Below are positions 44,561-57,619 of a stretch of DNA of 64,000 nucleotides, in pieces. Within the stretch, counting starts at the first letter, position 1. Each line of letters starts with the position of its first letter. Source of the stretch: Lineus longissimus (taxonomy: Eukaryota; Nemertea; Pilidiophora; Heteronemertea; Lineidae); contig NC_088324.1 in the NCBI RefSeq assembly GCF_910592395.1, positions 3,594,001 to 3,658,000 of the forward strand, in the 5' to 3' direction. Made by a program: the position numbers and the translations under genes. The notes beneath the pieces were generated by a model that made no database searches, was not told where the DNA came from, and was given only the letters and a program-made list of their open reading frames with translations.

Positions 44561-45820
44561 GATGTATGTTTCAAACTGACCGTCTCCTTAGGCCGTGTTC
44601 CAAATAACAACAACCAAGATACGCATAAACCAAATTTGGGTGTATACGCATTAACAGTGAGGGAAGTGGGATCATTTTCTCTCTTCTAGTAGGTAAAACT
44701 ATGGTGAAGTTTATTTTCATCTGGCATATTCGCATGCCTTATCAAAGCCCTAACTTTACTGACAAAAGTATCGGTTTTCCATCAAATCATACATATTGGA
44801 AATCGATAGATTTCGAAACTCTTTATCTTTTTGCTTCCAACTCAATCAATACGAACATTGGTTTCATTGATACGACCATGCGTAAATACAGTTAATGAGT
44901 TTTGAACTATTTCACTGCGTGTTTTATCCGTGTTCAAGAAAGCTCTTTCTCTCGTGCTCCATCCTTTGATTTATGTTCGAAGTATGAGTAGAGCAGTCCA
45001 ACATGTCGTAAAACAACGGCTCGTTTGCAAGTGTCACATCAACTCTGGTACTGGTCATGGCCACCTTAGCTCTTTCGTCGATACCGATTAACCGAGGCCG
45101 CAACTTCGACCGGCGGCCCTCTTACTGTTGTGACAGGGGAGTAGATCTTTAAGTATGGAGGCACCTTCTTCTGCGCTGCTCCAAAATAGTGGGTTACCAG
45201 CCTTAGGCGAAATACCGGAAAGTGGCAGCATATTGGCCTTCGGGAAAAAGATTGGAACTACCTACTACCATTATATTCATCAAACTTTTTGTTTGAAGAG
45301 GCAATTTCTCCGCGGTGGCATGACGAATGTTCGTGCAAGAGGTATCAATGTGTTGCTAGCAAACATTAGCGTTGCAGCAGTTCACAATGCTCACATACAT
45401 GCCTAAATCAAAGGGGTAATGAAATTGCCACCTGTGGGGAGAATTTACCTTTGCTTGGCGGAATTAGTCAACGCGGTATATTATGTACAATGATGTACAC
45501 AAATTGAAAGTGTATATTGGGATTAAGGCTAATAATTACTAATATATAACTTCGACACAATGCAGGAACATAACTACACAATGTATGTATCCGTTATACC
45601 CTTTGTGTAGTGTGTACAAGTGGAGTGTCAGCCTTGGTAGTCTGGCAGTAGTTGTCTGTGAGGTCGTTTATGGACGTTTTTCATTCTCAGGCTATTTTAA
45701 CGATAAACATTACAGCACTAAATATTTGCTATCGTTTTGTTTTGAAGAATGAAGTGTGTTTCTTTCCGACTAACAGCTGTCCTCTTACGGCAAGTGTATG
45801 TATACCTTTTCAGCTGCAAT
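43817..45820. other. 3' part of copy A and flanking non-coding DNA
   Basis: To about 44560 it is duplicated sequence shared with copy B. From there to 45820 there is no firm gene. A frame at 45155-45406 (83 codons) has ordinary composition but no splice context or recognisable motif. Confidence 0.4.
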
Positions 45821-45836
45821 CACTACCGGACTACCA

Positions 45837-47349
45837 TAAAACCCGCCTCACTCTAAACGGGAAACCTCTTCAACAAGAACAGACCCCCAAATACCTCGGA
45901 GTGACCTTTGACCGTCGAATGACATGGAGGAACCACATAGAGCTAACCACTCTCCGGGCAAAACGGCGACTCTCACTCATGAAGAAGCTGACATGCAGCC
46001 AGTGGGGAGCAGACACCAGTGTCCTGAAGAAACTCTATGTCGGAAGAATAAGGCCAGTGATGGAGTACGGGACAACTGCAATGGCCAATGCAGCCAAGTC
46101 CAACACTGCAAAACTCAACCGTGTGCAGAACCAAGCCGAGCGCATCATCACCGGGGCCATGAAATCTACGCCAATCACTGCAATGGAGACCATAACCAAG
46201 CTCCAACCACAAGAAGACCGGAGGGAAGTGAAGGTGATCACACTGGCAGAGAAATTCAAAAGGATGAAAACCCACCCAATGCACCAGAGAATCCAAAAAG
46301 GAGCTCGGAAAAGACTGAAGCGAGGCAGCTTCATCAGTCAAAGCAAGGCACTGGAAAGGAATCACCCTGAACTGAAAGTCAGCACTCCAAGGGATATACT
46401 ATCTAGCAGACCCAAGCCAATACTCGACCCCCGAATGTCACCGGAGATCAAGGAGACAGTCCCTGGTATCCTCAGCAAACACCTCCAAACTGATGAGGCA
46501 CGGAAAGCTCTGACAATGGAGCATATCCACATGCAGTACCCAGACCAGAAGTGGACCCATGTGTATACTGATGGGTCAGCAACTGACGCAATCAGAGATG
46601 GAGGAGGAGGCATCCTTATCAAGTATAAAGACGAGGAAGAGACAATCGCGATATCAACAGGTAGATACTCCAGCAACTACAGAGCTGAAGCCGTCGCAAT
46701 TGAAGAGGCAACCAAGAGGCTGAAACAGAAGAGGAACAAGACCAGACATCGAATAGTCATATTCACTGATGCCCTTTCTGTCCTGAAAGCCATGCAAGAT
46801 CCGAAGAAGGAGGAAATGCAGAACCTCACCACATCTCTGAGAGCCCTATGTTCATGCAGGAAGAAAGTCGTTCTCCAGTGGATACCAGCCCACTGCAACA
46901 TCAAGGGGAACGAGAAGGCCGACCATCTGGCCAAGGAAGGAAGCCAACTACACCAGAGCGACCTGTCCCTAACATATAAGGAGGCAAAAACCAATATCAA
47001 AGCTGCCTACTGGACCAAGTGGAAGGAAGAGCACAAGGGATATAATGCTAATGACAATTACAACAAACTCACCAGAGGAGGCCAGGTCATCATATTCCGA
47101 CTGCGAACCGGCCACAACAGGTTACGCCATCACCTGTTTACAAAGTTACGGATCGGAGACAACGACTTGTGCCCATGTGCCACAGAACCGATGACCGTGG
47201 CACACATCCTGACAAGATGTGCGAGATTGGCAGCTCTGAGAAAAGACATCTGGCCAGAAGGTACCAGCCTACAAGACCAGCTCTATGGAGACCTCCAACA
47301 GCTGCGAAACACCATAGAATACATCAGAAGATCGGACTTGACTGTCTAG
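45837..47349 (+). pseudogene. LINE ORF2 fragment: RT thumb, RNase H, C-terminal region
   Basis: Begins inside the RT thumb (PKYLGVTFDRRMTWRNHIEL, about 45890). A helical linker follows, then RNase H with catalytic acidic residues in HVYTDGSATD, NYRAEAVAIEEA and IVIFTDALSVL and the His/Asp in WIPAHCNIKGNEKADHLAKEG. The C-terminus has HNRLRHHLFTKLRIGDNDLC and CPCATEPMTVAHILTRC, the Cys/His motif common after the RNase H of I-type elements. The frame before 45837 is host sequence. It cannot retrotranspose because the endonuclease and most of the RT are absent. Confidence 0.88.
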
Positions 47350-47371
47350 AGCGAACGAGAAGAAGAAGAAG
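45837..47371 (+). mobile_element. 5'-truncated RNase H-bearing LINE with 15-bp target duplication
   Basis: The target duplication ACTACCGGACTACCA lies at 45822-45836 and 47372-47386. The element ends with a GAA repeat (AGAAGAAGAAGAAG) as its 3' tail. It contains only the end of the RT domain, a complete RNase H and a C-terminal zinc-knuckle-like region. No premature stop is seen over 504 codons, so the insertion is recent. Confidence 0.9.
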
Positions 47372-47386
47372 ACTACCGGACTACCA

Positions 47387-47844
47387 GAAACATTGCCTAT
47401 TTTACCCAAAGCAAGATTGTTGAAGCAGATAAAGATATTGACTAAATGTCATGCCCAGAAAACGCAATAGCGAGATCTTTTTATAAGCGTTTCGTGATAG
47501 GTTTTCTTTAAGAAAATTGTAAATGCGCATTACAAAGAGCATTCATCAGACACCATATTGCAACACAGTTGCGACATGCGCGTGCATAGGCAGACGGTCT
47601 TCGAAGTTCTGATCAAATTCGTATGATTATCTCTTAGTCAAGATTGAAAAAGAATCTTTCAAAAATTGAGTAACGAATGTACATTGAAAATTCGAAGAAT
47701 ACAGCACAGATATAGCTATACTTGATAACTCTGTAACATTCATTAGAACTTTTGAACCAGGAAGAAAAAAACCCATTGTATTGGGATTGGTATTGTATTG
47801 TTAGCCCACTCCGATCCAGTGTGAGTTAGGCTTTCAGTTCGACG
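47387..47844. other. 5' flank of LamG-PAN gene copy B
   Basis: Non-coding, with no repeat recognised. It holds the upstream region of the signal-peptide exon; no convincing TATA box was found. Confidence 0.35.
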
Positions 47845-50800
47845 ATGCTCCGCCTACTTACCGTTATACATGTATTACTCCTTCAATCCATCGTCTGTAG
47901 AAGTACTGGAGGGACATGTATCAACCACAGAGGTGAGTTGTTTGGAATTATTCAGGTCCCCGTTAATGAAATCCATTCGGGTCAGTCATTCCAGGGCGCA
48001 AAAATTAGGCGATTACATCATTCTAAATCCTATATCGGATAGTACGATGAATTCAAATGCTTAAAACAATTATACTTTTGCCGTATTAACAAAGTGCGTT
48101 AGGGTTGCTTGCCTGTCTCGAATCATTTCAGTGGTTGGAGCAAAGCGTTTGGCCAGCAGGTGCCCACTGCCAAATGATTGCGTCATTGGCCGGTGGTTGC
48201 CGTTCTAAAATTCACATTGGACACATCACCCCTTTCAAAAAAACTGATGGTACAGTTGTAGTTATAATTCATTGGAAAGCACAGCAATCAACTTTTCACA
48301 TGCAATATATCATATTGCCTGAGTGGAGTTACTGAGCGCCTCAGGAAGAACCGGCCAATGGATGAAACACTCACATGGTGGATATGCACTCGTTCACGAG
48401 CCACGACAGTCGTAAGCGCCCAAAAGGGCTTCCAGTCTATTAAAAATGTCAACGTGTGCATTCATATCCCACCCCTTTTATGGCTGCGAAAGGAATACTT
48501 GTTTATGCTCTACCATCGAGGTGGTAGTCGAACTTGTCTGGCTTGGGATATTATTAGTGAGTGGATCCAATACACACTGTATATTTTAATAATACCAATG
48601 GCAGCAGCTTGGATCGCAATTTCAAGATATTGGTGCTAATTTCTACGAAAGCCCAGAAGGCTCATCTGAAATTCGAAATCCGAAATTTGAGATCCAATAT
48701 TAACCAATCAGAGGGAAACTTTCAACATTTCAAAACCAATTAGATGTCGTGTAACATTTTATTCGGTGAATGCAAAATGGCCGCAATCGGCACTGCGTTT
48801 ATATGCATCAAATCATTGTAAGAAGCTAGATCAGCTCGACTTGCTGATGTCAGGTGATTATTTTACATATACCGTGATGCATTCTTGACGCAATGATTGG
48901 TAGAAAATAGGTCAAATATATTGCATTCTTTCAAAATGATATTCTTGTTAGTCTGACTAGCTCAAAAGTCGTACCCATGTCGGGTTATGGCTGCAATTTG
49001 ATAAAACAAACCTTGACTTAATTGAACCACCAGTGGTCTCTTAATTCACTTTGAAATTTCTCCATTGTCATAACTCAATGTTACACTTGATCTAATTTGC
49101 TAAACGTTTCCAAGCGATTAAGGATTTGGAATTTCGGGTTTCAGATTCGAGAATTTCGGACTTCGGACTTCGAATTTCAGATGGGCCTCTGAGCTTTCGT
49201 AAATTTTAGTAAATCAAGTTGAAGTGATAAAATTGACTAAGGCGATTTAAAATGGAACAATGTTGTGTTCCTTTGCATTTCAGACACCAGTGTGTTCTTT
49301 CTTAATGGAACTGACAGGAATATAAGGTAACTGCGTCTGTGGATTCTCCATTATTCATAAACTTTGGAAGCAAAACCACTGCATCTTTTTTCCCTTTTAT
49401 TCCCGCATCCAATATTGTCACACTGCTCAACAGGGAAGCTAGCTTCCAGTCTACCGCAATACGACGCTACACAGCCATAGAAGACCTACAGTTTGCTTCT
49501 TTTCATCGCCATTTCCTTCTGCAGTTCCAAGCCATCAGAATCAGTCAGGTATTACTCGGTTGCTCCACTCTACTTGAGGCTGTTTATGTTTATACATTGG
49601 CTGTGGCTCCGTGTAAAGACTTTGTCATTTATGGCATCGGAATTTCTCCACAGAAGTTAACATCTGTGTCTTTAAATGCAAAACTTTTCAAGACATTTTA
49701 ACTCTACGATTTCAAAATCCTCCAGTGTGAAATACGGTGCAAATTACGCCAAGTCAACTTATTTTGGTGAGGTTCTCTCATTTAATGGATGTGATCATGA
49801 GGTTAAGCTGAACATTGATCTTCAGAAAAACGATGTCGTTTCGTTTGCTCTCTACTTTCGGCAGCGTCACCATAACAGACGATGTGAAACTATAATTTGG
49901 ATTTCTGGAAGACACTTTGAGGTTTACATCGTAAGCTATCAAGGTATACATGTACTGTGTAATAACCGAGATTCTAAGAATTGGGCGCGAAGGTCTAATA
50001 CTGGAAAGGCACTCAAGGCGCGTGTTTGGTATTTTCTTGTTGTAACAGTGGACATAGTAAGAAATATCCATAAGATTTACCTCGACGGAGTAAAACTGAA
50101 TGCTAGGAAGCTACCAAAATTTGTCAAGTTAAGATCAGATCGCTTTCATTTTCTTGGTCGTGGTTTACCCATCCCAGGAGGAAACTGCACTTCACATCAT
50201 TTTATCGGTGCTATGTCCAACCTTAGGATTTTTCCATGTCTGTTGAATCAACGGGAGGTTCGAGGTCTTTATGAGAGCGGTAAGTTAGAAGCTTTTCCAA
50301 CCATGAATAATCCATGGAAAAGGCTTAGGTCCATATAGTCGTCAACGTCTTCGGCGCTGGACCTCAAACACGTTTGTACAAAACAAATTAAGTCAGTTAA
50401 CGTCCGTTGTATTAACTTTAGCTCGGCGTAAATATGGTTAAGTTCGCTAAGCTTAACTGAAGAAGGTTTAGAGTTAGTGCCTTCATGTTCACCTATTTAA
50501 ACTATCACACCCGGTTTCTGTTTTCATTGATCAGTTGTTTAAGACAAGTTTAACCAACTATAACGTGGCGTCAACTCCTCCAACCCGTATTATGCAAACG
50601 TAAAGTGAACGTGTTGGTGACTTCTGTTGGAAAACCACAGGCATGCCTAATAGATAATTTCGCAACCCAACAGTAATGTTAGTGTTCAGCTTTGTCATTG
50701 AGTCCTCAGCATTGTAAATATTAGTATAGGATACCTTGGACAGGCCGTATTTTGTTACTGGATATTTCCCATCCATTCTTGGCACAACGCACAACAATAA

Positions 50801-51604
50801 CCTGTATATAGAATTCACACTGATACACGAATGAAGATTTTCTGGCCGAAAATGACAAAAATCAATTCATTCCGCCAATGTACACAAATGCATACTTAAG
50901 AAATATAATTCGTTACCATGCTAACAACTTATGAACGTTGAAACTGATCCCGACCTGAAACTGCGGCAATAAAGACCTTCAGTATGGCAGCACGTTCTTA
51001 GTTCCGTGAGGCATGGCTTTGTGATACAGTCATTCAGTCACAGTCAATCAGATTGTGGGTATTTTTACATATCACTCGCCGAATCCTCATTTCCCATTGT
51101 CATTCCAGTAAAATATGAGAGTAAGTATGGCACACATCCTCAAAAACTATTTTAAAGGGATTTTATCCAAACATTCTGACTGCGAATGTTGTCTCTTAAA
51201 AACAGACTAGTTTGAGGCCTGCAGTTTTAGTTTGAGGTACTTCAGAGTTATAGAAGTTGTTCCTTGCTGTCGATTATGTCGGTATTGACGTCTCTTCACA
51301 CACCACTCGGGTAGAGTGGTCAGTATGTGAATTTAACATTTGATATTCATTATACCTCGATCTACCCGTCCGTGGTTTTGTGAGAAATGCTAACTATAAA
51401 CCCTTGTCGTATAGAAAACCGACTGATGTTCATAAAGGAAGACGGTGACTCTGACTCCATTGACGAAATATCTTATAACAGAGGACCTGTCCGTTCAAAG
51501 ATACAATGCAGCTTGTACTGTTATGAGAAGAACACACGCAATGAGACCTGTAAAGCCTTTACCTTTAATATCAACACAAACAGTTGTGAAATTTTACAAG
51601 ATGT
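47845..51604 (+). CDS. Secreted LamG-PAN (lectin-like plus Apple) protein gene, copy B
   Basis: Model: exon 1 47845-47932 (signal peptide MLRLLTVIHVLLLQSIVC, donor GAG|GTGAGT); exon 2 49284-49326 (acceptor TTTGCATTTCAG, donor GTAACT); exon 3 49726-50279 (LamG, donor GCG|GTAAGT); exon 4 51415-51604 (PAN, donor GTAAAA). Phases 1, 2 and 1 match at each junction. Exon 3 is a concanavalin-A-like Laminin-G_3 fold of about 185 aa. Exon 4 has the PAN/Apple pattern IQCSLYCYEK...ETCKAFTFN...NSCEIL with paired cysteines. The next exon after 51604 is not found and the gene may continue. The LamG frame also runs on to a TAG at 50336-50338, so a short form ending there is possible. An extracellular sugar- or matrix-binding role is inferred from the domains. 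Confidence 0.7.
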
Positions 51605-54330
51605 GTAAAAAATCATTTCAGAAAAGCAAGGGATACAACGTTACAACTTTGTTCCATAGAGGAGGATTCGACCTATTGTGTTAAATTTTATTGGATTCTT
51701 CGTGAGAATAATTGAACATCAGGAGAATATTATGTTGATAGCAGCGTGCTTGTGCAATTTACAGATCATAATTTCGAGATTTCTATTTCGAGATTTAAAA
51801 ATGACAAAAGACTTGAACAACATTTATCGATTGCAACGAAGTTTAACAAACACTCGCAGATATCAAGTTTATGCATCTTGGCATTGTCCAAGACATTTAT
51901 GGATATTATAGGTTTGGATCTATAAACCTGTGTGTATTTCCGTATTGACATATGAACAGGGTTATGTCCAGTGGGCCCTCCAACACACACACGCATGCAC
52001 AGTGCATAGATATTGTACGGGTTGTTCTATAAACCAATAGCATTCCGCTAAGTTACTATTTATAGCTCACAAGGTCATTTCAGCCCTGCAATGGTAGAAG
52101 GCAGTAACTCCACTTTTCATAGTTTTGAGAAAAACAACTTTTTGTGATCAACTTTATGCCTCAAACATGAGGAATCTTATCAAAATACTTACAATTTGAT
52201 ATTTGTCTTTTCATCTTCCAAATATCAAAAGTACTGTGATTTAGGTCAAAAGGTCAAAGTTCAAGGTGAAAGTGGAGTTACTGCCTTCTTCCATTGTAAA
52301 CCACCGACACTATTTTTGGTTGTACAATCATCAAAGGCAGTAACTCCAATGCGTTTTTGACTGTAACAGGGAAGTGGGAGAACAGTGGCTGTCAAGGATC
52401 AAGGGCACCCAGTCAATGAATTATCAGGGGCGGGGTACACTGGGGTGGGGTGTAGGGGTCAGTGCACAGCTTTCCAGGCAATGGATTTGAACTTCTTTTT
52501 TTCCGGTGCCAAGTTTCATCATGAGAAACATTCAGCTCCACCGATCAAGAGTTAGATCAAAGTGGGACAACGCTTGAAAAGGGTCAATAATTTGCTGGGG
52601 AGATAGAGGTGGGGGCGGAGCCATACTTAGAGCAACTGATACTGTAGAATGATCTCTGTCTCAACCTTCCAACACGGTTTGACCCTGGTTTACTAGGCTT
52701 GTTAAAATCAGATCAGAAAGTTACTGGGCGGTGATTTTGGAAGTCTCATGAAAGTCTCTGCCCTTCTTTGAGTTCCGTCAAGCCTTTGAGTGACAAGGCA
52801 CACTACAGGAAGTTTCAAGACAGAGGGGATAAATTGTGATTCAACATCTCCTTGATATATTCATCTAATTCAATTCATTCTATTCAATTCATTTAATAAG
52901 ACATAACATTTAAAACATTTAACAAAAAACATGGAATAAAACAGAAAACTTTCGATAAAAAGATGAACTTAACAAAGTAGTCAATAATTGGTTGATCTCA
53001 AATTCTCTCCTGGATAGGCCAGCTTGTATGGACAATCCCTAAAATGTAGTCTTCAATCAACACCATAAAAAAGAAGTGAAATTCCAATTTTATTAAACCT
53101 AGCCGAAATTGGATTTCACTTCTGCTTGAGGTTGTTAGGCCCTAATCAAAGTCTATGATTCAGCAAAACAATTAGCCACCTGAAAGCAAAAACACTCAAT
53201 ACAGGACCTGCCTTTTGTACTCCTGACTATCTCTCTATGCATTAAAAAACACATAAAGCCATGTTCTCAGCATGTAAAAAATTAGCAGTGGAACAATGGA
53301 ACAACTAAAATGCAATGATAATGCTTGATCAAGCAAAAGGACTTGACTGATGATCTACCATACAAGAAACACATGAGTCATGGGGCTATTGCACATTATT
53401 CAGTAAGTCAGCACTTTTATTGCAGGTGGGGAGATCCTCCCAGTACTTGCGCCTGTTCGGTGGCAACTTCCTCACAAGTTTCTCAATGATGTTTTTCTTC
53501 TTCGTGGGATTGACTCCACGGGGGTTTAAAAAAAACAATGGTAGAAGGCAGTAACTCCACATTGGACATGGAGTTACTGCCTTTTACCATTGCAATTGGA
53601 GTTACTGCCTTTTACCATTGTATTAGTGTCTGGAGGTCGAAGTTTAATACTTCTCACCCCCATGCTGAAATCTCAGAAAATATTGCTTCTACAGGGATAA
53701 CAACCATTTCAGAAGATAAAGCACTAGCAGTAGTTCCAGAAATGCCCAAAAGGTGGATTTGACCAAAATATGGAGTTACTGCCTTCTACCATTGCAGGGC
53801 TGATTTGCATAAGATATTGATGACGTTTTAGTCACGTGACAGTCGGACATCGACACTTATTTCTACGCATTTGAGCTTATTTCAAAGTCAATTATCTTTG
53901 GCCATGCATTGTTTTTAGCATGAATGATACCATAGAGTCAGAGAGAGAAATATTCAGAACAATTATGTGGTATTTCCAACACTCGGACATGTGCCAGGTT
54001 GAATCTAACTGCCCTAGTTAGAAAGCCTGAATCCATTACGAAACCGCATGTTTGTCCGACATTGCCTGTAATTCAGCGATGGGGAAATAGAGGGCAGCAG
54101 CTGCAGTGACGTCATCTTCGCGGAATGCAATTAGTGTATTGCTGACTTGCTAGGGAACAAAATGGCGAACCCGAACATTTACAAGAAAAACTTCGCAAAA
54201 GCATTTGAATAAGGCAGCACCCGAGTTTATTCGGAAGGATGATCAGATTTCTGTGTAAATATAAATATGTTTTTGCAAAATCCGATCTCCAGTTCCGTTT
54301 CAAATCTAATTTGGGGGATTTGGATTTGCA
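49058..54330. repeat. Segmental duplication, copy B, interrupted by an insertion
   Basis: Matches copy A from about 49058 to 52038, and again from about 54122 (CAATTAGTGTATTGCTGACT) to about 54330. Continuous sequence in copy A at this point proves that 52040-54122 was inserted after, or independently of, the duplication. Confidence 0.88.
52040..54122. mobile_element. 2-kb non-autonomous insertion with repeated GGAGTTACTGCC motif in both orientations
   Basis: Absent from copy A. The outer ends are CATTCCGC and GCGGAATG. Inside, TCAGCCCTGCAATGGTAGAA... (52080) is inverted at its right (ending about 53807). A ~23-bp motif (GGAGTTACTGCCTTCTACC core) occurs seven times: plus-type GGCAGTAACTCC at 52089, 52334 and 53536; inverse at 52274, 53570, 53598 and 53772. 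The CAAT(T)AG flanks give only a weak target duplication. It also has a hairpin at about 53074-53123 and a CRE octamer at 54107. There is no open frame of interest. Confidence 0.75.
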
Positions 54331-57300
54331 TTTCCTGTGGTTTATGTTATGTCGAGGCCTGTTAGATTGGTTGTGGGGCGGAATCCATGCTTAGTAGTGC
54401 ATGGCCAAACTGTTAGGACAGCATTACTGTGCTCACATGGCTGAGAGGAGACAATACAGTATATTCACGAAAACAGGCGACTAGAATAGAACAGAAATCG
54501 ACTGTGGCGTACATTGAACCATAACTACCATTCAAATCACAGATTGGTTCTCATTTTTCAGAGTGCAACTTGATCATCTAGTTGACAATTCAGGTAGAAA
54601 TAACATTATTTTTCAAAGAAAAAACCGTTCAAACGGATTTTCTATTTTTGTTGTGGTCGGTTGTTAATCGAGTGCACCGAGTCGTTTTTAATGGCCATAC
54701 GTTTTGCATATATCGTCATATGTTCCTAATCAACTCACGAATCGAAGTCATGTTTGCTAACTACATTTGTACTACTAAAGGAAGAGAAGCCGAGGGCCTG
54801 ACGATTCCTCGATTATCAAAGAGGGCCTTAATGTACACTGGATACTGTAATATTCAAGCTTTTTAAAGGGATATCGAAAATGCCGAAATATAAGAGTTTA
54901 TCAGATTATTACAACTTGTTCGGAATCTCAGGCATGCCAAATCCGTTCGCGGACATATCGTCCCATTTACAGGTTTAGAATATTGTCTCAATAAATTAGA
55001 AATACGAACAACTTACCATCAAGTGTAAAAAAATTCCAAGTCGCCGTACCCGCATATAAACGCTGAAATGTGGTCACGTTAATGGTGTACCGCTGTCCAC
55101 TGTGCAACGTACTCTCTACTATACCACAGTAGAGCATTTCACTGTTGTCGATATCGCATTAAACAGTGAACATTCTACTGTGTGTTTGCTTTTGCGCACA
55201 TTCTCTGCGCAACGAAGAATACCATTGAATATAATATACATATTGCATGTCAAGCCATAGAATACTAATAGTCAAAATTATTTGTCAGGTCAAAAATTAT
55301 TTCACGAGGCTTTAAACCAAACCTTGAAGAAATCGGCCCAGCAGGTTTTGCACAGCGACCCAAACCACTGTCAAAGTGATTTTTAATCGGCGGATACGCA
55401 AATCGTGTATGGAGCCAAGACGTGTACATTATGTACTGTAGACAGTGTGTGTTTACATTAGCAGACGATGTTTGTTTGAAGCGAGTCCAGGCCCAACTTG
55501 AATGCCTTGTACTTTCTGTTCGTGGATGTAACAGTCCCACCCAATGCAACCTACCTACTTTGTGGGTGTAATTCAAGACCCTGACAGTATTACTGTGCAA
55601 CTTCCTGGCTTAAAACGCCGTAAATATGCTGTTTTTTTATCGTCGATTTCGTCGAAATCTTAATGGCCGCCATTTGCAATATCGCGTCATCGATGACGTC
55701 AGCCGTGGAATAATGCCGTGGAATAGGATCAGGGTTCGCCAGTCTACCTCTCTGACCAGGCACCACGGATGCGCATGCTCCGTTTGGATCTATTCCGTTT
55801 CCGTTTTGATCACTTCCGGTAACGCAGGCACATTGAAGTTGAGAAAAATATTAACTTAATATCGTATCCGTATTTCGCGTAGCTAATGCCTGAAATGCAG
55901 TGGCAGTGCCCAATCATGGCATAGTGATAGTAGTAAGGTGGATGCCTCATAGACAAAGACAGTCATACTATGTACTGTAACGTACAATACCAGAAATCCC
56001 CGACCTCGAACTTGCGCATGCGCACTAATTACCATCTCGGCCGATCAACGCAGTAGTGCGCTTAGCTTAGGGCAATCTCCAAAAGCAGAGTTAATCAGGC
56101 GGTGGGGAGCATTACGCACTTTGCCGATAGCCCATTGGTTTCCTCTAATGTCTAGCTAATAGGCCTACTGTGCGAAATTTCAGTGAATTTAGTCAAAAAA
56201 ATCCTTTGTCCACCTTTGTACCACCGCTTTGCATGCATTGATGAAGTTCAAACAGGGAAAATCAGGAAAATAAGCCTTTGAGGCGTTTTTACGGCTCAAA
56301 AACTTGCATTTCTAGCGATAATATTTTAGTTGCCGATAGATCCGCGAGAGGGCAATACCATCTAGAGTCATAATAACACTGCTTCTGGTGTTTTGGAACA
56401 TTTTTTTCTTTGTCCACTTGCATGCCGAAATTGGAGGTTTTAATGATGTGACAGCAAAAAATTGAATTGGTCATTGCGAGGGGGTCACTAGGGAGCTTGG
56501 GGGGTTGATCTATGCAATATACCTAGTTTTAAATCGTGCTTGTTTTATGCTAATGTGAAACACCATCATTCTGATACTACTGAGATTTAAATTTTTCACC
56601 CTAGATTTTAAATGAAGTTTGAAAATTCATTTTTCACTTGATGATCATGCTAATCATGACTGCATGAGTCCAGTTTCCCTGCACCCAAAGTTTATTACTG
56701 ATGGTAGCTTTCCTATATCTAATTGTCTAATGTAAAAAAGTTGGGCATTTTGTGGGGGGTGTACTGTGGTCTTGGCCTCTCCTACCTTGGGGGTGGGGGT
56801 GGGGTGGGGGTGGGGTGGGGTGGAGGTTGGTCTTGTTGGCATCCAGGTTTGAAATTGATGTAGGCATTCCAGTAATTTGATTGCAAATTTGTTAGATCCT
56901 CTGGTGAACAGTCATATCAGGTGGGAGCATACAAACAAGGACATCAGGGACGCTGTCCTAAATAAAGAGGTGTCCTGATTATGATCACCTGTGTCCTCGA
57001 ACACAAGACGTACGATCGTTTAGCCAAAACATACTGCGAGCCGTACTTTTATTATGGACTACTCGTTTTTCTCTCTTGTAATTCGGCAATTTTATATCAG
57101 ATAACAAAGCGTAATTCAAACGGACACCGCGTCTCGTTGAGGCTGCCATTGTGATTAATTGCTGCGAGCTGATTCGTCAATGGCGGCACGTGACTGATTA
57201 CACTGGTGGCCTCTATCGGACGGCGTTGGTCGGGTTTTCCTGGTGTTGAAATCATGAAATACAGGCCACAGGCACAGCACAGGGCGTCTCCAAAAAAGGT

Positions 57301-57380
57301 AATTCTGACAGAACAGAAGGGGTCAATACTGATTTGATTGCATACAATACGGGAAGCTGATTTCCCATACTGCAGCACAA
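54331..57380. other. Non-coding interval with a G-rich tract
   Basis: No gene recognised on either strand. Contents: a G-run tract at about 56789-56828 ((G)4-5T repeats, a possible G-quadruplex); a CRE octamer at 55694-55701; and the second copy of a 23-bp word shared with 33041-33063 at 56073-56095. Short open frames (54582-54866, 55265-55600, 57097-57396) lack family motifs. Confidence 0.4.
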
Positions 57381-57384
57381 GAGA

Positions 57385-57520
57385 CCAACTTGTCACCGAG
57401 CAGTCCGAACCTGGAACCAGCTTCCAGAAGCAACAAGATCAGCTGAGACTGCCGAGGAGTTCCTGCCGAGTGCTCCTAGCCTCCCATCAGTAGACAACAA
57501 GCACGCCTTTTTTAATCAAG
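57385..57520 (+). pseudogene. LINE RT C-terminal fragment
   Basis: The frame reads VRTWNQLPEATRSAETAEEF, the conserved (R).WN.LP......A.....F block found at the C-terminus of many CR1/L2-like reverse transcriptases. No RT core is present; a short relic only. Confidence 0.5.
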
Positions 57521-57619
57521 ACTTTTTTATCATCGCACCCAAGATTTTATCTCTCCGCACCGTCTACTCATGGGCAAACAACAACATGGTTCACAACGCG
57601 CAAGACTATGCCCAATGAG

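Noticed and set aside
45155-45406. 83-codon plus-strand frame
   Set aside because: No motif, no splice partners and no copy in the duplicated block; length is within chance expectation.
45973-47000. Long minus-strand frames opposite the RNase H LINE
   Set aside because: Antisense shadows of a confidently identified RT/RNase H frame.
57097-57396. 99-codon minus-strand frame
   Set aside because: No recognisable domain, and it overlaps the plus-strand LINE relic at 57385.
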